The notes: generated by a model not told the origin, from the sequence alone. DNA of 64,000 bases from Marinifilum sp. N1E240 (GCF_009295825.1 NZ_WHKF01000004.1:372001-436000), one strand, 5' to 3'; shown: positions 44,509-53,576, counted from the first letter of the stretch. A program made the numbers and translations.

Positions 44509-44631
44509 AAGGCATGCTCCCTTGCGTTGGAATTGATTTGTAATATTGTTAATTTCCTATTCTATTTCTGAATTCAAAACACTATGCTATTGTAATATTT
44601 GTTTGAGGTGAATATTTTACAGGACATAAAA

Positions 44632-44658
44632 AAACCGTGAAGAAGATCTCCACGGTTT
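44632..44658 (-). terminator. intrinsic terminator of the Cys-rich lipoprotein gene
   Basis: AAACCGTG/CACGGTTT with a long loop; on the minus strand it is followed by eight T. Confidence 0.8.
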
Positions 44659-44679
44659 GTATTCTGAAGGTATTACACC

Positions 44680-45006
44680 TTATGATTTTTTGCTGCAATC
44701 TTTTGCGCAATCGCCTTTGCATTCCTTTTTAGTTTCAATTGTTGCAGTTGTCTCTTCAGCTTTGTGACCTTTACAACATTCTGTTTTAGTTTCTGCAGTA
44801 GCAGCATCTTTTGTGCATTCTGGTTTCGCAGTGTGTGTGCAACCTTTCGAACAATCAGACTTACATCCTTCTTCTTTTTCAGCTACAACTTCAGTTTTCT
44901 CTTTTGAACAACAAGCTTTTTCTTCAGTTGAAGCAGTTTTTGTTTTGTTTCCACAAGAAGTAAATACGAATCCGCAGATTGCAATAGCAAATAATAATTT
45001 TTTCAT
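44680..45006 (-). CDS. Cys-rich metal-binding lipoprotein
   Basis: A 108-residue lipoprotein with signal MKKLLFAIAICGFVFTSC. The mature part has many Cys pairs in a Lys/Glu/Thr-rich setting (ACCSKEK, GCKSDCSKGC, ECCKGHK, ECKGDCAKDC), well suited to bind soft metals such as copper, silver or zinc. It is separated from the efflux operon by a terminator but lies beside it on the same strand. Its signal peptide matches that of the His-rich lipoprotein at 43482, so the two likely share an ancestor. Confidence 0.78.
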   Translation of the reverse strand: MKKLLFAIAICGFVFTSCGNKTKTASTEEKACCSKEKTEVVAEKEEGCKSDCSKGCTHTAKPECTKDAATAETKTECCKGHKAEETTATIETKKECKGDCAKDCSKKS

Positions 45007-45339
45007 AGTGATATTAGATTTATGATTTGATTATAGTAATTCTTTAATCGGTTTCCTATGGCTAATTAGGAATCGTGAATATATCTGATAATTGCGGTAT
45101 TTGCAATAGGCAAAATGAACTTATTTGGAAAAAAGTACATCTTCTATTATTTAGTCATGGTGGTGTTTGTAGGAATAATATAGGAATTATATTTAAGATA
45201 ATTTAGAATAAGGGCTTGACATATAATTACAAATGTATTAAATTAGAGTGTTGCATAATAATGGGTTACTAGTTAAATTGATTGTCAGACAGCATAAATT
45301 ATAATGAAATTACTGTATTCTTCAATAAATAGAGAGCAA

Positions 45340-45528
45340 GTAGCTTGAGGGAATAGATTTGTAACAAGAAGTCATGAATAAGTAATAAGAAGTAATTTAT
45401 AGGTAACAGAAAGGAACGGATTAGTAATAGGAAGTTACGTGTAGGTAGCAAGAAGTAAGAGGAATGTATTGGAAAGGAATGAATTAGTAACAAAAAAGAA
45501 TGTGTAGGTAGAGTAAAGGAAGGCGAAA
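45340..45528. repeat. array of nine degenerate 21-bp repeats
   Basis: Nine units of exactly 21 bp start at 45340, 45361, 45382, 45403, 45424, 45445, 45466, 45487 and 45508. Most start with GTAAC, GTAAT or GTAG followed by purine-rich AGAAG and end with ATTA or TAG. The sequence varies between units but the length does not. No open coding frame fits on the plus strand. It is upstream of the gene at 45639. In the rest of the 45006-45639 gap I see nothing. Confidence 0.7.
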
Positions 45529-45638
45529 ATAAGAAAACGGATTGTGAAGTTGAGATTTATTAATGCGGAGGAGGAAGAGCAAATTTCGAATAATAATTGT
45601 TTAACCATCTAAATAATAATAATCAAACTAAAAGTAAA

Positions 45639-46382
45639 ATGGGAACTTATTTTAAATTCAAACGTGAAGAATTACCTGTCGTAGGTGATTTATTGCTAAG
45701 CTTATTACAAAGGGATTGTCTAAAATTCGAAGAATATTCCCCAAAATACAACGCTGATTTTATTGTATCTGTAACCAATCAAATACAAAAAATTAAAGAT
45801 CTAACTTCAACAAAATCATTAACTGGAGAAATCAAAACCATTACAAGTGAGTTGTATCAAAGTATGGATGATATGATTCCAAAGTTAAATTTATTGGCAA
45901 GCTATGTACAGTCCGCGAATAAACAACTTGTGGTTAAGTATGCTGATTTTGGAATTAAAGAAGCAAGAAAAGACTTGAGGGTAAGAAATGTTGAGGCATA
46001 CTGTGCTCATCATAAGGATATTGAGCAAAATATTGAAAAAAATATAGAACAACTTAAAAGTGAAGGTTATAAAGAGGAGTTAGGGCTTGAAATTAAAACT
46101 GCCACAAAGGATATTTATGAGAAAAATCTGGAACAGGAAAAAAAGCTAAGAGAGCGTAAGGAGTATGTTGCGGATAATATTGCTGAGTATGATGTGCTTT
46201 GGAAAATGCTTACGGATATTTCGAAAAAAGGAAAGCTTGTGATGGCTCATGATAAACAAATGGCAGATGAATACATGCTTACTCACATTTTGAAAAAAGC
46301 TCGTAAGCCAGTTGTTGTGGAGAAGCAAAAGAAAAAAGTTGAAATGGTGGAGGAGTTAATTGAGGAAACACAAAATGCATAA
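45639..46382 (+). CDS. helical protein of unknown function
   Basis: A 247-residue cytoplasmic protein started at the ATG at 45639, since a TTG upstream adds only Asn-rich residues not typical of a protein start. It is almost all helix with charged heptad patterns (DIEQNIEKNIEQLKSEG, KNLEQEKKLRERKEYV) in the second half and a more globular first 90 residues. I do not recognise a family. It stands between the 21-bp repeats and a thioredoxin-like gene, with a terminator after it. Confidence 0.65.
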   Translation: MGTYFKFKREELPVVGDLLLSLLQRDCLKFEEYSPKYNADFIVSVTNQIQKIKDLTSTKSLTGEIKTITSELYQSMDDMIPKLNLLASYVQSANKQLVVKYADFGIKEARKDLRVRNVEAYCAHHKDIEQNIEKNIEQLKSEGYKEELGLEIKTATKDIYEKNLEQEKKLRERKEYVADNIAEYDVLWKMLTDISKKGKLVMAHDKQMADEYMLTHILKKARKPVVVEKQKKKVEMVEELIEETQNA

Positions 46383-46405
46383 TTTATAGTTAATTAGTAA
46401 AAAAT

Positions 46406-46445
46406 AAGAAGAGAAGTGCTATTCGTAATGTTTCTCTTCTTTTAT
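46406..46445 (+). terminator. intrinsic terminator
   Basis: AAGAAGAGAA/TTCTCTTCTT with a long loop and a T-rich end. Confidence 0.7.
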
Positions 46446-46502
46446 TATTAAAAAGACCAACTGTTTTTAAGATTGAGGTCAAATTAACCAAAACACAAAA
46501 AA

Positions 46503-47333
46503 ATGATTAAAGAATTAAAAAAAATTATTTTGCTTTCGCTCTGTATCAGTTGCAGTTTGCTAGTTAGCGGACAGATTCAATGGCTAAGTTCTTATAGTCA
46601 GGCAAAAGAAATTGCTAAGAAACAAAACAAGCTAATTGTTGTAGATTGTTGGGCAAACTGGTGTGGTCCTTGCAAAAGAATGGACAAAGATGTTTGGGAT
46701 GATGAAGCCATGAATGTGTACGCTGCCAAGTACGTTTTCGTAAAGTTAGATTTAAGTGTGGATTTCAATAATCCTGATTTTATGGTAAAAGCTATACCAA
46801 AGATTTTTATTACTGACGCCTGGAATGAACAGTTTGAAAATATGACAGGTTATCAAAGTAAAAGTAGAATGGAGAATCTTCTAAAAGCATACAGTTATTC
46901 TGTTAATGATATCTATAAGGCAAAAATAGATTTTGAGAAAAACAATAATGTGGAAAAAGCCGTAAAACTTGCAATGTGTTATCAGGAAAGTAGTTTTGCT
47001 AAGGATATTAAGATTACAAAGGTTCTTAAAAATAAAAGCAACGCTTGCTTTAAGAAGGCGGAGAAGTTATTAAAGAAATCTAAAAATGATGATTTATTTC
47101 AAAAAGTTCAATTACTATCCTGCCTAAATAAGAGCCCCAAAAAATCATTAAAAATAATGAATTCATGTAAACCTAAAAGTGAAGAGAATGTGAATCTAAA
47201 AGATGCAATTCTTGCAAAAGTTTATTTTGATTTGGAGGATGTAGAAAAGGCTAAAGAATACTATATGAAAGTGAAAGATTATAGTTTGCCTTATTACGAT
47301 TTTTTAGGAGGATATAGAAAAGATTTAAATTAG
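46503..47333 (+). CDS. periplasmic thioredoxin-family protein
   Basis: A 276-residue exported protein: signal peptide to about residue 25 (LLVSGQ), a thioredoxin fold with WANWCGPCKRMDKDVW (cysteines about 53 and 56), a cis-Pro region (AIPKIFI), then a C-terminal helical part of about 130 residues with TPR-like spacing. The DVWDDEAM context is typical of proteins of the DUF255/thioredoxin group. It could reduce disulfides in the periplasm. No redox partner is nearby. Confidence 0.85.
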   Translation: MIKELKKIILLSLCISCSLLVSGQIQWLSSYSQAKEIAKKQNKLIVVDCWANWCGPCKRMDKDVWDDEAMNVYAAKYVFVKLDLSVDFNNPDFMVKAIPKIFITDAWNEQFENMTGYQSKSRMENLLKAYSYSVNDIYKAKIDFEKNNNVEKAVKLAMCYQESSFAKDIKITKVLKNKSNACFKKAEKLLKKSKNDDLFQKVQLLSCLNKSPKKSLKIMNSCKPKSEENVNLKDAILAKVYFDLEDVEKAKEYYMKVKDYSLPYYDFLGGYRKDLN

Positions 47334-47359
47334 TTATGTTTTAAATAGAAATAGTAATA

Positions 47360-47399
47360 AAGGCTGTTGGATAATATGAACCAACAGCCTTCTGTTTTT
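47360..47399. terminator. bidirectional-looking terminator
   Basis: AAGGCTGTTGG/CCAACAGCCTT between convergent genes; CTGTTTTTG follows. Confidence 0.85.
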
Positions 47400-47439
47400 G
47401 AAATCTATTTTTAATACTAAACTGTATGTGAGTTAATTT

Positions 47440-48099
47440 TTAATAAACTTCATGACTAATTCTTTCTTTTAACATTTTTGCAGGATTACCTACATAAACA
47501 CCCCAGTCTTCGGTTTTTTGTGCTGTTAAACTTGCACCCATAGCAAGTAAAGTTCCTTGTGCTAAATGTGAATAATCTCTTATTGTAGCATTTACTCCAA
47601 AAAAACAATGCGATTCAATTACGCAATGACCCGACATTACAACATGCGATGTAAAGAATACATGATCTTTGATCTCGCCATGATGACCAATGTGGTTTCC
47701 ACTCCAAAGAACAACGTTATTACCAATTTTTGTAAAAGGCTGTATGGTATTGTCTTCGAGAATAAAGCAATTTTCACCAATTTCGTTATCGCAAACCGTT
47801 GCTTTTGTACTTATGTAGGAAATGTAATCGTAGCCTTTCTCTTTGCCTGCTAAATAGACTTGTTCTCTTAAACGATTCATTTTTCTCCCGGTCATAGGAG
47901 CAAAAAGTTTGTACTTTGTTGGTGGGTAGTCAATTTGAATTTCCTCGAATGGAACAACAGGTAACCCTTTGAATGTTTTTTCGGTTAAATATTCTTGATT
48001 AACTGTAAATGCGACAACCTCGTGCTCACTATCGTTTTCTAAATACCAATGAGCTAATTCTGCTGTGTCTAAAACTCCGAAAATAATTACTTTAGCCAT
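47440..48099 (-). CDS. NeuD-like sugar O-acyltransferase
   Basis: A 219-residue left-handed beta-helix acetyltransferase with an N-terminal PglD-like Rossmann part (VIIFGVLDTAELAHWYLEN). The hexapeptide repeats (NCFILEDNTIQPFTKIGNNVVLWSGNHIGHHGEI) carry the His of the active site. Enzymes of this type acetylate sialic acid or bacillosamine-type sugars for surface glycans. No glycan cluster is in this window, so the acceptor is unknown. Confidence 0.88.
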   Translation of the reverse strand: MAKVIIFGVLDTAELAHWYLENDSEHEVVAFTVNQEYLTEKTFKGLPVVPFEEIQIDYPPTKYKLFAPMTGRKMNRLREQVYLAGKEKGYDYISYISTKATVCDNEIGENCFILEDNTIQPFTKIGNNVVLWSGNHIGHHGEIKDHVFFTSHVVMSGHCVIESHCFFGVNATIRDYSHLAQGTLLAMGASLTAQKTEDWGVYVGNPAKMLKERISHEVY

Positions 48100-48424
48100 A
48101 ATGTGAATTTAATTTATGATTGGTTTTGGTTGAAAAGTCAAGGAATCGTAAGGCAAATTTTCTGCAATTATTTAATAACAGAGAAAAAAAGCTTTGAGTA
48201 TTGTCTCTTTAATTTAATCAACATCAACATAAAAAACAAATTTATTTAATTTGTAAGTGATTGATAATTCTCTTTTTATGGGGTATTGTAGGCGGTCTGA
48301 ATTATCGATATGGAAATCTGATTAAACAGGAAGAGTTTTAATTACTGGGGGAGTAAGCTTTGTTTCGTTTGTAAGAAGTTTACAATTCGAGTTAAATGTT
48401 TGTGGAGTACTGTTTTATAAATGG

Positions 48425-48468
48425 CAAAAAAATAAGTGTATCTCTATTTCTGGAGGGATACACTTATT
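48425..48468 (-). terminator. intrinsic terminator of the 48523 gene
   Basis: On the minus strand AATAAGTGTATC/GATACACTTATT followed by six or more T. The 48100-48425 gap shows no other feature. Confidence 0.85.
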
Positions 48469-48522
48469 ATAAAATTGTGATTCTTTAGTAGAATCATTTG
48501 GTCGCACGAGCCGCATTGATCA

Positions 48523-49116
48523 TTACTTTCTGAAGGCATAGTTGTACTCTTTATCGTTAGAAATAAGACGTACTTTATATTCTCCTTTTGGTAAAGCTTC
48601 TACATTAAACTTTTTAGAAAAAGTAGGTTCTGAGCTGTATGATTCTAAAAATACTTCGTTTCCGAATGAATCAAGAATAGAAAGGTTGAAGTTTTTGTTT
48701 TCAAAAGATAAATAAGTAACAAATAAATTATTGTCTTCAGATCTGAAAAGTGTTTTCTCCGCTATCTCTTCCTGCTTTTCAGAAATTAACTTGTTGTTTT
48801 CTACTTCAAATTTCTTTTCAACATTTACTTTATTTCCAGTCAATACAATTTTGTATACACCATCTTCTAAATAAGAGAAATCGAATAATTTCTGATTTGT
48901 AGTTTCTCCACTTACTTTTTTAGAATAGTATAAATTTCCTTCTGTGTCATAAATTTTCAATTTTAGAGCAGATTCAGTTGGATTGATAATTGAAACAATT
49001 GAAAGATCTGTATCCAAATATGGATTAATACGAACATTACCTGTGGCAAAAGCTGAACTTGCACCTAAGAATAGTATTACTCCCAATACAATTCCTTTTA
49101 AATTTTTTGTTTTCAT
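48523..49116 (-). CDS. secreted two-domain beta protein
   Basis: A 197-residue exported protein with a signal peptide to about residue 25 (SAFATG). The mature part is two copies of one beta-sandwich of about 75 residues: LKLKIYDTEGNLYYSKK...LEDGVYKIVLTG and FNLSILDSFGNEVFLES...LPKGEYKVRLIS. These look like DUF3244 or Por-secretion-type C-terminal sandwiches. No enzyme motif. Probably an envelope or surface protein. Confidence 0.78.
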   Translation of the reverse strand: MKTKNLKGIVLGVILFLGASSAFATGNVRINPYLDTDLSIVSIINPTESALKLKIYDTEGNLYYSKKVSGETTNQKLFDFSYLEDGVYKIVLTGNKVNVEKKFEVENNKLISEKQEEIAEKTLFRSEDNNLFVTYLSFENKNFNLSILDSFGNEVFLESYSSEPTFSKKFNVEALPKGEYKVRLISNDKEYNYAFRK

Positions 49117-49267
49117 TTTGATAAAATTTAATAATTAAATGTTAATTAAAATCAGTTCTTTGTTTTTGTCTTAAACTGATATTGTAAATCTATATGATTT
49201 TTGTAGAAATGATCTAAATAGAAAATCAAAAAATGGAAGAAATAACAAAAAAATGAACTTAAAACGG

Positions 49268-49285
49268 TTTCGGAAACGCCCGAAA
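49268..49285. promoter_or_regulatory. inverted repeat in the divergent 49117-49497 gap
   Basis: TTTCGG-N6-CCGAAA, between the secreted-protein gene and the TIM-barrel gene, which are transcribed away from each other. The gap shows no clear promoter and no other element. Confidence 0.3.
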
Positions 49286-49497
49286 TTGTTTGCGTTACAT
49301 AGATTTAATAAAGAATTTTGTCATTATTAACATGATTTGAGCATTTTTCATGTTTATGATAACGTTTTCGGATTTTTGCGAAATGGGGTAAAACGTCATT
49401 TTTTGATGAGCTTATCTGAAAAAGGGAATAAAATTGATTCAAAATCGTAGTATGAAAATTGTCATTTAAGACTATTTTTGGAACAAATTTTACAAGA

Positions 49498-50496
49498 ATG
49501 AGCTACCAAAACCTAATTGACTTTTCTGTTCATCCATCTGATGTGAATAAATTTGATAACAAATGGGAAGGTCTGAAAGATTATATAAAGGAAAAAGAAC
49601 TTGATGGAATAGAACTATTAATTGGTTACGATAAGCCTTCAAGTGATATACCCAGTGAAATTGTACAAAGTATCCATTTGCCATTTTGGGTAACATGGTT
49701 AGACGTTTGGAGGAAAGGAGAAGAGGCAGCTAAATATTATTTCCCCAATACTCCAATGAATCATTTACAATATTGTTGTGGGGGAAAAAATGCTACAGAG
49801 ATGGTGACTTCTCAAAAGCAATTGTGGGAAAATGCCAGTTTATTTAATCCTACTCATGCTGTGCTGCATGCTGCCCATGTTGAACTCGAAGATGCTTTTA
49901 CTAGAGATTTTACTTATAAAAGTACTGAAGTTTTAGATTCGTTTGCTGATTTATTAAATAAGACTGCTCAGGAGTTTGCTGATGGAGAACCACCTGTTAC
50001 ATTGGCAATCGAAAATTTGTGGTGGCCAGGACTGGATTTTCTATTTCCCGCACAAGCTGATGATTTTGCTGGGAGATTGGAGTTTTCAAATTGGAATTTA
50101 CTTTTGGATACAGGTCACTTAATGAATGCAAATTCTGCTTTGCGTTGCGAAGATGAAGCTGTCGATTTTGTGTTGGATAGAATCTCAAGGTTGTCAAAGG
50201 ATATTCAAACTAAGATTAAAAGCTTGCACTTGAATTGTAGCTTGTCGGGAGAATATCAGATTAATCAAATAATGAGTGGGTTACCTGAAGGATGGAATGA
50301 TTTGAATTTTACAAAGAAATATTCAGTTGCCAGAGATCATGTTTTACAGATAGATCAGCATTTACCTTTTGAGACCGAGCGTGTAAAAGAAATTGTAGCA
50401 GAAGTTGAACCAGAAATTGTAATTCATGAATTCATTTCGAAAAATATGAATGAATTCTCAGAGAAATTGGAAATACAAAGAAATAATTTGTTGTAG
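49498..50496 (+). CDS. AP-endonuclease-2-like TIM barrel (CbiR candidate)
   Basis: A 332-residue TIM-barrel protein of the xylose-isomerase/AP endonuclease 2 superfamily. I start at the ATG at 49498 because the longer frame adds no conserved sequence. Metal-ligand-like positions are visible along the barrel: HLPFWV, HAAHVE, AIENLWW, LLDTGHL, KSLHLNCS, IVIHEF. In Akkermansia the cobamide-remodelling enzyme CbiR belongs to this superfamily, and this gene lies beside a cobalamin riboswitch and B12 uptake genes. So a CbiR-like role (cleaving imported cobamides) is plausible but not shown; a sugar isomerase is the alternative. Confidence 0.7.
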   Translation: MSYQNLIDFSVHPSDVNKFDNKWEGLKDYIKEKELDGIELLIGYDKPSSDIPSEIVQSIHLPFWVTWLDVWRKGEEAAKYYFPNTPMNHLQYCCGGKNATEMVTSQKQLWENASLFNPTHAVLHAAHVELEDAFTRDFTYKSTEVLDSFADLLNKTAQEFADGEPPVTLAIENLWWPGLDFLFPAQADDFAGRLEFSNWNLLLDTGHLMNANSALRCEDEAVDFVLDRISRLSKDIQTKIKSLHLNCSLSGEYQINQIMSGLPEGWNDLNFTKKYSVARDHVLQIDQHLPFETERVKEIVAEVEPEIVIHEFISKNMNEFSEKLEIQRNNLL

Positions 50497-50608
50497 GGTA
50501 TCCTATCATTGGTGCACTTATTTACTTTCTCCTTTTGTTTAATTAATTGACATTGGTTCTAAATCTCCGTATTTTCTCTTTTATTTCAAATATAGAGGAG
50601 GTTAGGAT

Positions 50609-50974
50609 ATGGAAAAATCACTTTACGAAAGATTAGGCGGGAGCGAAGGAATTACAAAGATTGCAGGTGATGCGGTGGATTTACATTTTGAAAATAAAGC
50701 TATTGCAACACGATTTGAGAATTCAAATATGGATGTTTCCAAATTAAAGAATGGCGCAGCAAGTTTTTTTATAATGGGAACAGGTGGACCATCGGTTTAC
50801 GAGGGAAAGGATATGCTGGCAACACACAAAGGTATGAATATTAGTGAGGCGGAATTTAATGCGGTTGTCGATGATGTTTTAAAAGCACTTGACATGAGTA
50901 ATGTAGGGCAAAAAGAAAAAGAGGAAGTATTGTTTGTACTTTATAGTATGCGCAAAGAGATTGTTGCTGTATAA
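50609..50974 (+). CDS. group I truncated hemoglobin
   Basis: A 121-residue globin of the truncated group I (GlbN) type. SLYERLGGSEGITKIAGDAVDLHF is the usual start, with Tyr/Phe helices after it, and the proximal heme His is in the LATHKGMNI segment. It probably binds oxygen or nitric oxide. The start is preceded by GAGGAGGTTAGGAT, a rare strong purine-rich ribosome site here. It has its own terminator at 50993. Confidence 0.88.
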   Translation: MEKSLYERLGGSEGITKIAGDAVDLHFENKAIATRFENSNMDVSKLKNGAASFFIMGTGGPSVYEGKDMLATHKGMNISEAEFNAVVDDVLKALDMSNVGQKEKEEVLFVLYSMRKEIVAV

Positions 50975-50992
50975 AAATGAGCAATTGAAATT

Positions 50993-51027
50993 AAGAGAGA
51001 TGGAAATCAATTTTCACCTCTCTTTTT
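50993..51027 (+). terminator. intrinsic terminator after the globin gene
   Basis: AAGAGAG pairs with CTCTCTT across an inner TGAAA-type helix, followed by T. Confidence 0.75.
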
Positions 51028-51092
51028 TTATTCTATACCTTCATTTTGCTACCTGATATTTTAAATCATCTAATTATTTCCAAAATATTGCA

Positions 51093-51100
51093 TAGATTTG
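51093..51100 (+). promoter_or_regulatory. -7 promoter box (TAGATTTG) of riboswitch 1
   Basis: TAGATTTG just before the start of the first cobalamin riboswitch. Confidence 0.65.
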
Positions 51101-51103
51101 CAA

Positions 51104-51301
51104 CAATTGGGTTTCCTCTTGAGGGAATGAAAAGGGAATCTGGTGTAAAACCAGAACTGTCCCCGCAGCCGTAATCTTTCTTATGGATTAATGAAAGTAA
51201 GTCGGAATACCTGCCTGATAAAATAAACTGTTTCGTAACTTCGGGGAACTGAGTAACGAAGGTATAATTTTGTGAATTGTATTTTCTAGTCAACCTTCCC
51301 C
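51104..51301 (+). ncRNA. cobalamin riboswitch 1 with expression platform
   Basis: The conserved core GAAAAGGGAATCTGGTG, CCCCGCAGCCGTAA and the B12 box AAGTCGGAATACCTGCC (51199-51215) are present. Beyond it, GGGGAA at 51243-51248 can pair with TTCCCC at 51296-51301. That competes with a hairpin CCCACAAT/ATTGTGG right before the ATG at 51321, suggesting control of translation. It governs the BtuF-BtuC-BtuD-BtuF operon. Confidence 0.9.
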
Positions 51302-51320
51302 ACAATTATTGTGGAAGAAA

Positions 51321-52505
51321 ATGAATTTAGTAAGATCTTTAAGTGTTGGAATTCTATTTTTCAGCCTTCTTTGGTGTTCTGCCTGTCAATCGGGAGATTC
51401 CAAACAGAAGAAAGAAGTGCTTTCTCAGGAATCAACTGCTGATTCCTCCTTTTATCATCAATCTGATATTAAGTATGCCAAAGGCTTTCAAATTAAAATC
51501 CTGCAAAAAGGAGTTAAAGAATTAATTGTTTGGGATCCGTGGAATCCAGGCAAAGTTTTTCAAAAATACTACCTGAAGAATCGTGGAGAAAAAATTCAAG
51601 TCGATTTACCTAAGGATGGTCTTTTAGTTGAAGTTCCGGTAAAAAGTATTGCAGCACTTTCGAGTACTCAGATAGGAATTTTAAAATTTCTTGGTGTTGA
51701 GGATAAAATTGTAGCAGTCTCCTTAAAGGATAGAATATACGATGAAGATATACATCGAAAGGTAAAGGCAGGAAATATTCAAGCTGTTGGTCATGCTGAA
51801 ACTTTAAATTTTGAGAAAATTCTTGAGATTGATCCTGATTTGGTGATGGTTGCTGGATTTATGAAGGTTACTGAGAGAGAAAGCAAATTGATGCATGCAG
51901 GTTTACCGGTGGCATACAATATTGAATGGATGGAATCTTCTCCTTTGGCTCGTGCCGAATGGGCTAAGTTTATTGCTGCCTTTTTTAATAAAGAAGCTGA
52001 AGCTGAAAAACATTTTAACGAGATTGATTCAAGATATAATCAGCTAAAATCATTAGTAAAAACAGTTGCGAATGAACCTAGTATTCTATCTGGATACAAC
52101 TTTAAAGGTGTTTGGTATATGCCTGGAGGACAATCGTATCTGGCTCAGTTTTTACGCGATGGGAAAGCTGATTACTGCTGGTTTTCTGATAGCTCAAGCG
52201 GAAGTATTCCTTTAAGTTTCGAAGTGGTATTCGACAAGCAAAGTGAAGCGGATATTTGGTTTGGACCTGGGCAGTGTAGAACTATTGAAGATTTGAATGG
52301 ATTAGATGAGAGATACTCATTGTTTAAATCTTATAAAACCAAAGAAGTTTACTGTTACACCAAACGCATGAAAGAAAGTGGAGCTAATGATTGGTACGAA
52401 TCAGGAGTAATGCAGCCAGATGTTGTTTTCAAAGATGTAATAAAGATATTGCATCCGGAAATTCTCCCTGATTATGAATTGCACTTTTATCAAAAACTGA
52501 AATAG
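51321..52505 (+). CDS. cobalamin ABC transporter substrate-binding lipoprotein (BtuF-like), copy 1
   Basis: A 394-residue periplasmic lipoprotein (signal ends SAC) of the TroA/FecB-type binding-protein fold. I use the ATG at 51321; a TTG 12 bases upstream would be inside the hairpin. Recognisable parts are VEVPVKSIAALSSTQIGILKFLGVEDKIVAV and LEIDPDLVMVAG. It should capture B12 delivered by the TonB receptor and hand it to the permease. It has a paralogue at 54622 after the ATPase gene. Confidence 0.85.
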   Translation: MNLVRSLSVGILFFSLLWCSACQSGDSKQKKEVLSQESTADSSFYHQSDIKYAKGFQIKILQKGVKELIVWDPWNPGKVFQKYYLKNRGEKIQVDLPKDGLLVEVPVKSIAALSSTQIGILKFLGVEDKIVAVSLKDRIYDEDIHRKVKAGNIQAVGHAETLNFEKILEIDPDLVMVAGFMKVTERESKLMHAGLPVAYNIEWMESSPLARAEWAKFIAAFFNKEAEAEKHFNEIDSRYNQLKSLVKTVANEPSILSGYNFKGVWYMPGGQSYLAQFLRDGKADYCWFSDSSSGSIPLSFEVVFDKQSEADIWFGPGQCRTIEDLNGLDERYSLFKSYKTKEVYCYTKRMKESGANDWYESGVMQPDVVFKDVIKILHPEILPDYELHFYQKLK

Positions 52506-52512
52506 TAGAAGA

Positions 52513-53568
52513 ATGATAAAGAGAAAAAGTGGACAACTTGTTTCCATCTTATTTGGAGCTCTGATTGTGATTATAGTAGGAGTTTTTCTTCTGGATTTGA
52601 TTTTCGGATCAGTTAGCATTCCATTTAGAAAGGTGTTTACCATACTTTTTGGTGGCGATGTTAAATCTTCCTGGAATTATATTGTTTTGAATTTTAGATT
52701 GCCTAAAGCACTTACTGCAATTTTTGTAGGAGCTGGTTTGTCGGTCACAGGATTAATGATGCAAACCTTATTTAGAAATCCTCTTGCCGGACCATTTGTA
52801 TTAGGAATAAGTTCAGGAGCTAGTCTTGGAGTTGCCCTTATGGTAATGGCTTCGGCTATTGTTCCAGCATTTTTTGGAACAATTTCGGCACTTTTGGGGA
52901 GTTGGGCTTTAGTGGTTGCAGCAGTGGCTGGTGCCTCATTGGTGTTTCTATTAGTTGCTTTAGCTTCAATTCGCATATCTGATAGTGTTTCTCTTTTAAT
53001 TATAGGAATCATGTTTGGAAGTATCACTGGTGCAGTGGTAAATATTCTTCAGTATTTTAGTGATCCTGAGCAAATTCAAAGTTTTATCGTGTGGACATTT
53101 GGGTCATTAGCTGGTGTTACTTGGAACGAAATGCAGGTAATGGGACCGATTGTATTTATCGGTATGATAATGGCATTTTTGTTAATTAAACCTATGGATG
53201 CCTTATTATTAGGAGAGAATTATGCAAGAGGTGTGGGAATATCAGTTAATAGAATAAGAATAGCAGTAATTATTAGCACCGCTTTAATTGCAGGAACCTT
53301 AACAGCATTTACAGGTCCAATTGCTTTTGTAGGTGTTGCTGTACCTCATATTGCTCGCGCCATATTCAGAACAGCAAGTCATAAGGTATTAATGCCAGCT
53401 GTAGTTTTAATTGGTGCAGCCATCATGTTGTCTTGTGATATTATTTCACAAATTCCAGGGAATCAAAATACATTGCCTATCAATTCTGTAACTGCATTGT
53501 TTGGAGGACCGGTTGTTATTTGGGTAATCATGAGGAGTAGAAATGTTAAGGCATCTTTTGCAGGATAG
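52513..53568 (+). CDS. btuC: cobalamin ABC permease (BtuC/FecCD family)
   Basis: A 351-residue permease of the FecCD/BtuC family with about ten membrane helices. LPKALTAIFVGAGLSVTGLMMQTLFRNPLAGPFVLGISSGASLG and the cytoplasmic GPIAFVGVAVPHIARAIF loop are diagnostic; the latter contacts the ATPase. It starts eight bases after the binding-protein gene. Cobalamin rather than siderophore transport is inferred from the riboswitch. Confidence 0.9.
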   Translation: MIKRKSGQLVSILFGALIVIIVGVFLLDLIFGSVSIPFRKVFTILFGGDVKSSWNYIVLNFRLPKALTAIFVGAGLSVTGLMMQTLFRNPLAGPFVLGISSGASLGVALMVMASAIVPAFFGTISALLGSWALVVAAVAGASLVFLLVALASIRISDSVSLLIIGIMFGSITGAVVNILQYFSDPEQIQSFIVWTFGSLAGVTWNEMQVMGPIVFIGMIMAFLLIKPMDALLLGENYARGVGISVNRIRIAVIISTALIAGTLTAFTGPIAFVGVAVPHIARAIFRTASHKVLMPAVVLIGAAIMLSCDIISQIPGNQNTLPINSVTALFGGPVVIWVIMRSRNVKASFAG

Positions 53569-53576
53569 AGGGATTT

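Noticed and set aside
45299-45493. 64-codon minus-strand frame with FLLLI-type heptads
   Set aside because: It is produced by the 21-bp repeats (7 codons per unit); a repetitive hydrophobic product with no start context is unlikely to be a gene.
1946-45614. Identical 14-mer TTAACCATCTAAAT at 1946-1959 and 45601-45614, each shortly before a start codon
   Set aside because: In 64 kb of AT-rich DNA several 14-mers recur by chance (about eight expected even with equal base use), so this is not evidence of a shared element.
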